Below are positions 1 to 5,005 of a stretch of 8,217 nucleotides of DNA, in pieces. The DNA comes from an uncultured Clostridia bacterium (GTDB lineage: Bacteria; Bacillota; Clostridia; Oscillospirales; Acutalibacteraceae), in contig CAMGDK010000061.1 in NCBI GenBank assembly GCA_946042285.1, forward strand, positions 1 through 8,217, written 5' to 3'. Under the pieces are notes generated by a model. That model was not told the origin of the DNA. It searched no databases and saw only the letters and a program-made list of their open reading frames with translations. The translations under genes were made by a program, and so were the position numbers. Within the stretch, counting starts at the first letter, position 1; every line of letters starts with the position of its first letter.

Positions 1-213
1 TGCAGCTTCCTTTTTTGCTTCCTCAAGAATGTTGTTTCTTGAATCAACGATAGCCTTTGCTTGCTTTGTTTCCTGTGGTGTGTTAAGACGAATATCCTCA
101 ATGATAGTCTTAATCTTTTCAACATCTACCGCATACTTTTTACTAAGAGGAATCGCAGTAGCATCATCAAGCACATCCTCTAAATCTTCAAGTAAAATAT
201 CTGTATTAGTCAT
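1..213 (-). CDS. N-terminal part of a small helical 'ATPase / V-type ATPase subunit H-like' protein (cut by window edge)
   Basis: The first 71 residues are visible, beginning MTNTDILLEDLEDVL; the rest lies beyond position 1. The ATG at 213 sits one base after the coaD stop codon. An AAAGGAG ribosome binding site at 229-223, inside the last codons of coaD, gives 9-base spacing, so this is translated from the coaD message. The sequence has no signal peptide or membrane segment. It is rich in charged residues and looks helical, with an acidic N-terminus, then a 'DVEKIKTIIEDIR' segment and an 'EETKQAK/NNILEEAKKEA'-type stretch that starts a probable coiled coil. From memory, a small protein of this design, annotated ATPase or vacuolar-type ATPase subunit H/DivIVA-like, commonly follows coaD in clostridia. 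The true function is not known to me. The family call is moderately sure; any ATPase activity is not supported by visible motifs (no Walker A). Confidence 0.6.
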   Translation of the reverse strand, partial: MTNTDILLEDLEDVLDDATAIPLSKKYAVDVEKIKTIIEDIRLNTPQETKQAKAIVDSRNNILEEAKKEAA

Positions 214-214
214 T

Positions 215-697
215 TTAACAATCTCCTTTACATCTTAAATATATATCTTCTGCTATTTCTTTCGGCACAAAGGCGGATATATCGCCACCGAGGCTGCAAA
301 CCTCTTTAACCATGCTTGAGGATAAAAACATGTTCTCACCTTTAGCACACAAAAACAGCGTTTCTATCTTTGGATAAAGACTTTTGTTAATCAGCGAAAG
401 CTGAAATTCATAATCAAAATCAGTAACCGCTCTAAGTCCTTTAATCAAAGCAACAGCATTATGTTCTTTAGCATAATCAACAAGAAGTCCTGCATAGCAG
501 TCAACCTCAACATTTTGGTTTTTAATACATCGTTTGATTAGGCTAACTCGCTCTTCGGCGGTGAACATGTGATTTTTTGAGCTATTAGTCATTACAAGAA
601 CTATTACCTTATCAAAAAGCTCAGACGCTCTTTCAATAATGTCAAGATGACCGATAGTAACCGGATCAAAGCTTCCCGGACAAATTGCTATTCTCAT
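215..697 (-). CDS. coaD: Phosphopantetheine adenylyltransferase (PPAT)
   Basis: This cytosolic enzyme joins 4'-phosphopantetheine and ATP to give dephospho-CoA, the penultimate step of coenzyme A synthesis. The protein is 160 residues, the usual size. It shows the nucleotidyltransferase signature: PGSFDPVTIGHLD at residues 8-19 with the T/HxGH-type His17, a GLRAVTDFDYEFQ segment at 87-99, and the FLSSSMVKEV motif at 124-133. An in-frame extension reaches 745, but the start at 697 is preferred. It has a perfect AAGGAGG site at 711-705 with 7-base spacing and gives the family's standard MRIAICPGSFDP N-terminus. The ATG overlaps the rsmD stop as ATGA (4 bases), implying translational coupling to rsmD. 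Its 3' end carries the ribosome binding site of the next gene. Identification is secure. Confidence 0.97.
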   Translation of the reverse strand: MRIAICPGSFDPVTIGHLDIIERASELFDKVIVLVMTNSSKNHMFTAEERVSLIKRCIKNQNVEVDCYAGLLVDYAKEHNAVALIKGLRAVTDFDYEFQLSLINKSLYPKIETLFLCAKGENMFLSSSMVKEVCSLGGDISAFVPKEIAEDIYLRCKGDC

Positions 698-1242
698 AAC
701 TGCTCCTCCTTGCGATATAGAGTGAGCTTTGTCTTTCCGTAGCATCTAATACGATCGGCATACCAACCTTCAATGCTGTTTGGAAGTTCTTCATCCCTTG
801 ATGTTTCACATATAACGATGCCGTCGTTCGACATAACAGGCAGCAGCACTGAAAGACATTTTTCAGTCAAGCCAAGCTTGTAAGGCGGATCAAGAAAGGC
901 AATATCAAAGCATTCCTTCTTCATCAAAAAAGCTAATGCATCGGAAAATACAAGCTTTGATGAATCGGCTAATCTGCAATGATTAACATTATTCTCAATA
1001 ATCTTCATGGCTTGCTTGTTATTCTCAACAAAGGTACAGCTTGATGCACCTCTGGACAACGCTTCAATTCCAAGCTGACCTGAGCCTGCGAAAAGGTCAA
1101 GCACATTTTTGTCCTCAAGCTCAAATTGAATCATTGAAAAAAGAGCTTCTTTTACTGATTCAGTTGTTGGTCTTGTGACATCCTCGCCGGGAAGAGTTTC
1201 AAGTCGCCTACCGCGAGCGATGCCGGTAATTACACGCATCAT
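694..1242 (-). CDS. rsmD: 16S rRNA (guanine(966)-N2)-methyltransferase RsmD
   Basis: RsmD methylates N2 of G966 in 16S rRNA within the assembling 30S subunit, using S-adenosylmethionine. The 182-residue length is normal. Visible signatures are the N-terminal MRVITGIARGRRL, the RPTTESVKEALF segment at 24-35, the SAM-binding loop DLFAGSGQLGIEALSRGA at 49-66, and the catalytic DPPY at 118-121 (the N/DPPY motif of amino-group methyltransferases). Two adjacent ATGs at 1242 and 1239 are both possible starts. A GAGG at 1253-1250 is 7 bases from the first and 10 from the second, so the first is slightly favoured. It is the first gene behind a strong promoter (-10 at 1302-1297) and overlaps coaD by 4 bases. 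The rsmD-coaD pairing is common in Bacillota. Identification is secure; the start is uncertain by one codon. Confidence 0.96.
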   Translation of the reverse strand: MMRVITGIARGRRLETLPGEDVTRPTTESVKEALFSMIQFELEDKNVLDLFAGSGQLGIEALSRGASSCTFVENNKQAMKIIENNVNHCRLADSSKLVFSDALAFLMKKECFDIAFLDPPYKLGLTEKCLSVLLPVMSNDGIVICETSRDEELPNSIEGWYADRIRCYGKTKLTLYRKEEQL

Positions 1243-1296
1243 TGTTTATCCTCAATAATTATCGATTCTTAACCGACAAACTATTAGTTACATGAT

Positions 1297-1325
1297 ATTA
1301 TACAAATTAGATTTTTAATAGTCAA
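1297..1325 (-). promoter_or_regulatory. Sigma-A type promoter of the rsmD-coaD-orf operon
   Basis: The -35 box TTGACT at 1325-1320 and the -10 box TATAAT at 1302-1297 are separated by 17 bases on the minus strand. This predicts a start near 1290 and a leader of about 48 bases before rsmD. An 11-base palindrome (AACTA-A-TAGTT, 1289-1279) lies exactly at the predicted transcription start and could be an operator or chance. The promoter begins only 18 bases after the uvrC stop codon, and I see no T-tailed terminator between them, so uvrC transcripts may run on into this operon. Confidence 0.85.
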
Positions 1326-1342
1326 GGTGATTAACACTATTT

Positions 1343-3163
1343 TTACATTTTGTGATAAAAATTATAAATTTCTTGTGCATTTTTTATACTAATGCCGCTA
1401 ACTGCTTCAAGCTCTTTAACCGAAGCCTCTTTAATTGCGGAAATTGTTTTAAAGTGCCTTAGCAGAGCTTTAGCCTTTGCATCACCTATTCCGTCAATTT
1501 TTGTAAGCGATGTGGAAAGTGTTCCTTTTTTATGCTTATTATGATGATAAGCAATTGCAAAACGATGTACCTCTTCCTGAATTGAAGAAACAAGTGTAAA
1601 CACACTTCTGCTTGAATTTATTGCTATTTCGCCGCCGTCATAAGCAATAGCACGAGTCCTATGCTTACTGTCTTTAACCATACCGAAAACCGGAATATCC
1701 AATTTCATTGATTTAATAACAGGTAACACGGCATTCACCTGAGGTTCACCGCCGTCAAGCAAAATTAAATCAGGTAATGTTTTAAAGGTACTGTCATCAT
1801 CGTCATCATAATAGTGATTAAACCTTCGTGTGAGCACCTCTTTCATTGAACCAACATCATTTTGACCGTCAAAGCCTTTAATGGAAAAACGCTTATATGC
1901 GCTTTTCATCGGTCTGCCGTTATGAAATACCACCATTCCGGCAACATTATCACAACCGAATGTATGAGAAATATCGTATGATTCTATATATTCGGGGAGC
2001 TTCTCAAGACCGAGAATTTCTTTTAATTCTTCCAACACAGCAAGCTCTTTTCCTATTCTTCCCTGCTGTTGTGCAAGATGCTCGTTTGCGTTGGAAATAC
2101 ACATTCTAACAATTGAAAGATGTTCTCCTTTTTGCGGATGTATAATTTCTATTTTCTTTCCCCTTTTACTCTCAAGAAATACCTTTAAAAGCTGTTCGTC
2201 CTCAATTTCTCCGTCAACGGCAATACGAGACGGAATTCTGTTTCGCATGGAATAGTATCGCTCAATAAGCTCAAACCTTGATTGAGGCAAGTCATCAACA
2301 GCATCAATTATCCAAAATTCAGAGTCTGTAAGCCTACCCTGCTCAAACCTCAGCACTTCAAAGCATGCCTTTTTATTTGTGTTCACAAGGGCGAAAACAT
2401 CCTCTTCCGGAACATTTATCGAAACTACCTTTTGCTTTTCTTCAAGATTTTTGATAGCTCTAATCCTGTCGCGCAGCTTAGCAGCCTCTTCATACTGAAG
2501 CGCCTGAGCACATTTTTCCATTTGAGCTTCCATATCCTTAACTGCCTTTACACTGCCTCCCTTAAGAAAGCTCAATGCATCCTGTGTGCATTTAACATAA
2601 TCCTCCTGTGAAATTTTACCTGCACACGGAGCAGAACACAAATTCATAAATCCGTTTAGACACTGTCTGCTTTTATTGTAATCTCGCGGAAACTGCTTGT
2701 TGCATCTCGGAAGCTTGAAGATTTTTAATGTTTCTTCAACAGCTTGCTTAACGGAAAATGTTGATGTATAGGGACCGATATAATCAGCATCGTCATCCTT
2801 GATGCTTTTACATTCGCTGATTTTAGGAAAATCACCTTTTGTAATTTTGATATAATTATATCCTTTATCGTCCTTAAGCAGAATATTATATTTAGGTTGA
2901 TGCTGCTTAATCAACGAACATTCAAGAACAAGTGCTTCAAATTCGCTGTCACAAAGTATATAGTCAAAATCATCAACTTTCTCAACCATTTTAATTACTT
3001 TAAGAGAGTGATTTGTGTGAGAGCCGAAATATGAGGATACTCTGTTCTTTAATTTTTTAGCCTTGCCTATATAGATGATTTTTTTGTCTTTATTTTTCAT
3101 GATATAGACACCGGGCTGAAGCGGTAACGCCATAGCCTTTCTTCGAAGCTCCTTTTCAGTCAC
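1343..3163 (-). CDS. uvrC: Excinuclease ABC subunit UvrC
   Basis: UvrC makes the 3' and 5' incisions around DNA lesions after UvrA/UvrB damage recognition in nucleotide excision repair. With the GTG start at 3163 the protein is 606 residues, typical for the family. Domains: GIY-YIG nuclease (GVY at 18-20, YIG at 31-33, Arg41); a four-cysteine segment Cys154, Cys168, Cys176, Cys180, matching the iron-sulfur ligands reported for E. coli UvrC; UvrB-interacting UVR motif around 205-240 (YEEAAKLRDRI); RNase H-like nuclease around 380-530 (YDISHTFG, LLDGG); and C-terminal tandem helix-hairpin-helix (IDGIGDAKAKALL, VSGISIKNAQEIY). The GTG is chosen because AGGAGGTGAT at 3176-3167 precedes it at ideal spacing; a GTG ten codons upstream would put that site inside the gene. 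Oddities: five aspartates in a row, and DGGEPQ where DGGKGQ is usual. Its source of transcription is unclear because the HPr terminator lies just upstream. Confidence 0.97.
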   Translation of the reverse strand: MTEKELRRKAMALPLQPGVYIMKNKDKKIIYIGKAKKLKNRVSSYFGSHTNHSLKVIKMVEKVDDFDYILCDSEFEALVLECSLIKQHQPKYNILLKDDKGYNYIKITKGDFPKISECKSIKDDDADYIGPYTSTFSVKQAVEETLKIFKLPRCNKQFPRDYNKSRQCLNGFMNLCSAPCAGKISQEDYVKCTQDALSFLKGGSVKAVKDMEAQMEKCAQALQYEEAAKLRDRIRAIKNLEEKQKVVSINVPEEDVFALVNTNKKACFEVLRFEQGRLTDSEFWIIDAVDDLPQSRFELIERYYSMRNRIPSRIAVDGEIEDEQLLKVFLESKRGKKIEIIHPQKGEHLSIVRMCISNANEHLAQQQGRIGKELAVLEELKEILGLEKLPEYIESYDISHTFGCDNVAGMVVFHNGRPMKSAYKRFSIKGFDGQNDVGSMKEVLTRRFNHYYDDDDDSTFKTLPDLILLDGGEPQVNAVLPVIKSMKLDIPVFGMVKDSKHRTRAIAYDGGEIAINSSRSVFTLVSSIQEEVHRFAIAYHHNKHKKGTLSTSLTKIDGIGDAKAKALLRHFKTISAIKEASVKELEAVSGISIKNAQEIYNFYHKM

Positions 3164-3182
3164 ACAATCACCTCCTAATACA

Positions 3183-3209
3183 ATTTTAAACACAAAAAAA
3201 GCATAGCAA
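3183..3209 (-). promoter_or_regulatory. Weak candidate promoter for uvrC, overlapping the HPr terminator
   Basis: On the minus strand a TTGCTA (3209-3204) and a TAAAAT (3188-3183) are 15 bases apart. The -35-like box lies in the 3' arm of the terminator hairpin. Transcription would start almost at the AGGAGG site, giving a leader of only about 13 bases. The short spacer makes this weak. It is listed because there is no other room for a promoter between the terminator and uvrC. Confidence 0.25.
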
Positions 3210-3228
3210 GATACAACCCGCTATGCTT
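3194..3228 (-). terminator. Intrinsic terminator after the HPr gene
   Basis: On the minus strand a perfect 9-base-pair stem (AAGCATAGC at 3228-3220 with GCTATGCTT at 3207-3199) encloses a 12-base loop. It is followed directly by a run of seven T (3200-3194, sharing two with the stem). It begins 17 bases after the HPr stop codon. This is a textbook rho-independent terminator. It lies only 18 bases before the uvrC ribosome binding site, so it also stands as a barrier or attenuator ahead of uvrC. Confidence 0.9.
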
Positions 3229-3245
3229 GAATACTTTTTGGGGAA

Positions 3246-3509
3246 TCACTCTGTGAAGCCGGATTTTACGAGAGAAACAAGACCTTCAACAGCAGCCTCC
3301 TCGTCAGATCCATCAGCGATAATTCTAATATCAGTGCCACCCATAATGCCAAGAGAAAGAACACCTAAAAGACTCTTTGCATTAACTCTTCTCTCTTCCT
3401 TTTCAACCCAAATTGAAGACTTAAACTCATTAGCCTTTTGAATAAAGAAGGTTGCAGGACGAGCGTGAAGACCAACTTGATTTTCTACCTTAACATCTTT
3501 AACAAACAT
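3246..3509 (-). CDS. ptsH: HPr family phosphocarrier protein
   Basis: HPr is a small cytosolic protein of the sugar phosphotransferase system. It takes phosphate from enzyme I on a histidine and passes it to sugar-specific EIIA domains. In Bacillota, phosphorylation on Ser46 by HPr kinase controls carbon catabolite repression through CcpA. The 87-residue length is standard. The active-site loop GLHARPAT contains His15, and the regulatory serine is in NAKSLLGVLSLG at Ser46. His15 makes Crh (which lacks it) unlikely. Start: ATG at 3509 with AGAGG at 3521-3517, 7-base spacing. The gene is alone, with its own promoter (-10 at 3581-3576) and terminator (3228-3194). Enzyme I is not adjacent, so it is not the classical ptsHI arrangement. 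Whether it serves sugar uptake, regulation, or both cannot be decided here. Confidence 0.95.
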   Translation of the reverse strand: MFVKDVKVENQVGLHARPATFFIQKANEFKSSIWVEKEERRVNAKSLLGVLSLGIMGGTDIRIIADGSDEEAAVEGLVSLVKSGFTE

Positions 3510-3531
3510 ATCAATACCTCTCTCAATGCAT

Positions 3532-3543
3532 ACAATATATTGT
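3532..3543. repeat. 12-base perfect palindrome in the HPr leader
   Basis: ACAATATATTGT is a perfect inverted repeat about 26-37 bases downstream of the predicted HPr transcription start and about 8 bases before the ribosome binding site. It could be a protein-binding operator or simply AT-rich chance. It does not match the CcpA cre consensus as I know it. Confidence 0.3.
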
Positions 3544-3575
3544 GGTTTAATATTTTCATTTTAAATACTATACAT

Positions 3576-3603
3576 ATTATACCACCAAAATTCATTAGGT
3601 CAA
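3576..3603 (-). promoter_or_regulatory. Sigma-A type promoter of the HPr gene
   Basis: On the minus strand the -35 box TTGACC (3603-3598) and the consensus -10 box TATAAT (3581-3576) are 16 bases apart. The predicted start is near 3569, giving a leader of about 60 bases to the ATG at 3509. The boxes are close to consensus, which fits strong expression of HPr. Confidence 0.85.
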
Positions 3604-3630
3604 TAATTATTTTATAAGTTCGTTTGACTT

Positions 3631-3676
3631 GTTAATTGCAGACAAATGTTTTTAACATTATTTGTGCAATATTAAC
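3631..3676. repeat. 46-base imperfect inverted repeat between trmD and HPr
   Basis: The outer arms GTTAAT (3631-3636) and ATTAAC (3671-3676) pair. TGCA/TGCA (3637-3640 and 3665-3668) pair next, and CAAAT/ATTTG (3643-3647 and 3660-3664) after that. The result is about 15 pairs with one two-base bulge on each side, then a small inner GTT/AAC. It starts 8 bases after the trmD stop. On the minus strand it is not followed by a T-run, so it is not a normal intrinsic terminator. It could be a transcript-end structure protecting rimM-trmD mRNA, a protein site, or a small dispersed palindrome. Confidence 0.5.
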
Positions 3677-3683
3677 ATAATTT

Positions 3684-4415
3684 TCAGTCTGTTTTCAATG
3701 AAGAAATAAAATCCAAATCCTGCTTTGATAAATCGGCACCTTCAAGCAAATCGGGTCTGCGATAAAATGTTCTTTCAAGTGATTTTTCTCTTCTCCATTT
3801 TTCAACATTTGCATGATGACCTGATAAAAGAACATTAGGAACATCTCTGCCGTTCCAAGAAGACGGATGTGTGTACTGAGGATATTCAAGAAGAGAGTTA
3901 TAATGACTTTCGTTTTCAAAGCATTCATCATCACTTAACACACCCGGAAGCATGCGTGAGACAGAATCGGCAAGGATAAGAGCAGGAAGCTCACCACCGG
4001 TTAAAACATAATCACCAATCGAGATTTCTTCCGGTTGAAGCTCTTCAATAACTCTTTCGTCAATACCTTCATAATGACCGCAAAGAATTGCAATATTTTC
4101 AAGCCTTGACAGTTCTTTTACTCTGTCTTGTGTAAGTGTTTTACCTTGAGGAGTCATGTAAATCAGATGAGGCTTTTTACCTATTTCATTGCATAGAGAC
4201 GAAAAGCAGTCGTAAATAGGCTGCGGTGCCATAACCATACCCATGCCACCACCGTAGGGCTTATCATCAACACACCTGTGTTTATCAAGTGTATAATCTC
4301 TAATGTCAATACAGTTTATTTCAACACTGCCGGATTTTCTCGCTCTGCCGATAATTGATTCACTAAGTACAGAATTACACATATCGGGAAAAAGTGTCAA
4401 TATATCAATTCTCAT
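3684..4415 (-). CDS. trmD: tRNA (guanine(37)-N1)-methyltransferase TrmD
   Basis: TrmD methylates N1 of G37, next to the anticodon, in tRNAs reading CNN and some GNN-type codons, preventing +1 frameshifting. It is a cytosolic SPOUT-class dimer with a trefoil-knot SAM site. The protein is 243 residues. Visible motifs are MRIDILTLFPDM at the start, KPYGGGMGMVM at 52-62, the knot segment LCGHYEGIDERV at 111-122, ISIGDYVLTGGELP at 131-144, Arg154 in SVSRMLPGVL, then LLEYPQYT and VEKWRREKSLERT. The ATG at 4415 is preferred over a TTG one codon upstream; AAGGGG at 4428-4423 lies 7 bases away. The gene starts 11 bases inside rimM, indicating coupled translation. By eye, the position equivalent to the catalytic Asp169 of E. 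coli reads Glu169 (NES), and the usual YTRP reads YTHP. Identification is secure. Confidence 0.97.
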   Translation of the reverse strand: MRIDILTLFPDMCNSVLSESIIGRARKSGSVEINCIDIRDYTLDKHRCVDDKPYGGGMGMVMAPQPIYDCFSSLCNEIGKKPHLIYMTPQGKTLTQDRVKELSRLENIAILCGHYEGIDERVIEELQPEEISIGDYVLTGGELPALILADSVSRMLPGVLSDDECFENESHYNSLLEYPQYTHPSSWNGRDVPNVLLSGHHANVEKWRREKSLERTFYRRPDLLEGADLSKQDLDFISSLKTD

Positions 4416-4914
4416 CAAATAACCCCTTCATAGCCTTAATTCTGATTACCTTATACTCAACGTTTATCTCTTTTATTACATCAGGAATAGCCGGAATCAA
4501 GGTGTGCCTACCCCAGCTTTCAATGTCATAAATATCACAAGAGCCGAAATTTTCAACCGAAACGACCTTGCCGTATTCCTCCTCGGTGTCAATATCAACA
4601 ACATAGCAACCGATAATATCAGCTATGTAGTTAGCACCTTCCTTTAATTTTGCATCATCACGATTACAATACAGCACCTTGCCTTTTAACTGCTCGGAAG
4701 CCTCAATTGAATTATATCCGTCAAGCTTGATGATAGCAATATCCTTTTGCGGCTTAACCGATAAAAGAGCAACGCCATTCTCGCCCTTATCATCAAGATA
4801 AAGTGTATTGAATTGCTTTAAAAATTCAATATCATCACACCAAAGCTGAAGCTTCATTTCTCCCTTAATGCCGTGAGTATTATTAACCTTTCCAACCTCT
4901 AAAAACTGTTTCAT
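4405..4914 (-). CDS. rimM: 16S rRNA processing / ribosome maturation factor RimM
   Basis: RimM binds ribosomal protein S19 and the 30S head and aids late 30S assembly and 16S rRNA processing. The 169-residue length is usual. The N-terminal barrel carries VGKVNNTHGIKGE at 7-19, where HGIKGE is the family signature. The C-terminal PRC-barrel half contains DIIGCYVVD, GKVVSVENFGSCDIYDI and LIPAIPDVIKEI, ending in MKGLFDEN. The ATG at 4914 is preceded by AAAGG at 4928-4924 with 9-base spacing. It is the upstream partner of trmD, overlapping it by 11 bases. The usual neighbours rpsP and the KH-domain gene upstream and rplS downstream are absent here; the gene instead follows the terminator of a carboxyltransferase operon. 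A TATAAT lies between that terminator and the gene. Confidence 0.95.
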   Translation of the reverse strand: MKQFLEVGKVNNTHGIKGEMKLQLWCDDIEFLKQFNTLYLDDKGENGVALLSVKPQKDIAIIKLDGYNSIEASEQLKGKVLYCNRDDAKLKEGANYIADIIGCYVVDIDTEEEYGKVVSVENFGSCDIYDIESWGRHTLIPAIPDVIKEINVEYKVIRIKAMKGLFDEN

Positions 4915-4937
4915 GAATAATAACCTTTCAATTGATG

Positions 4938-4943
4938 ATTATA
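4938..4943 (-). promoter_or_regulatory. Candidate -10 box for rimM-trmD
   Basis: A consensus TATAAT (4943-4938) lies just after the upstream terminator, 24 bases before the rimM ATG. The matching -35 position falls inside the terminator stem and shows no convincing TTGACA-like hexamer (13- or 22-base spacing only to TTGC-type words). It is plausible as the rimM promoter because the terminator should isolate these genes, but the leader would be under 20 bases. Confidence 0.35.
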
Positions 4944-4947
4944 TAAT

Positions 4948-4979
4948 AAATGCTCCTGCAAATAATTGCAAGAGCATTT
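4948..4979 (-). terminator. Long hairpin terminator after the carboxyltransferase operon (possibly bidirectional)
   Basis: The arms AAATGCTC (4948-4955) and GAGCATTT (4972-4979) pair, then position 4956 pairs with 4971, then TGCAA (4957-4961) with TTGCA (4966-4970), around a four-base loop. In minus-strand RNA the middle position is a G-U wobble, giving a 14-pair stem. In plus-strand RNA it is a C-A mismatch. After the stem the minus strand reads TTTATTATAT, a broken T-run, while the plus strand reads TTTTTGTTTT, a better one. It starts 26 bases after the last stop codon of the operon. Confidence 0.8.
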
Positions 4980-5005
4980 TTGTTTTATAGAGAAATTTAA
5001 CTCAA

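Noticed and set aside
29..238. Plus-strand open frame at the left edge
   Set aside because: It lies opposite the partial gene that has a good ribosome site and coupling to coaD; its own sequence is Ser-rich with no recognised motif.
698..745. N-terminal extension of CoaD upstream of 697
   Set aside because: It overlaps rsmD by about 50 bases and has no ribosome site, while 697 gives the standard CoaD N-terminus.
1315..1345. AATAGT...ACTATT hairpin after uvrC as a terminator
   Set aside because: It has only six pairs and a 13-base loop, and on the coding strand it is followed by A residues, not T; it overlaps the rsmD promoter -35 box.
3695..3934. Out-of-frame open reading frame inside trmD, considered as a frameshift
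   Set aside because: TrmD is intact and full length in its own frame, so no frameshift is needed.
4938..4966. Full sigma-A promoter for rimM
   Set aside because: Only the -10 box is convincing; no -35 hexamer at 16-18 bases was found, so it is listed as a candidate -10 only.
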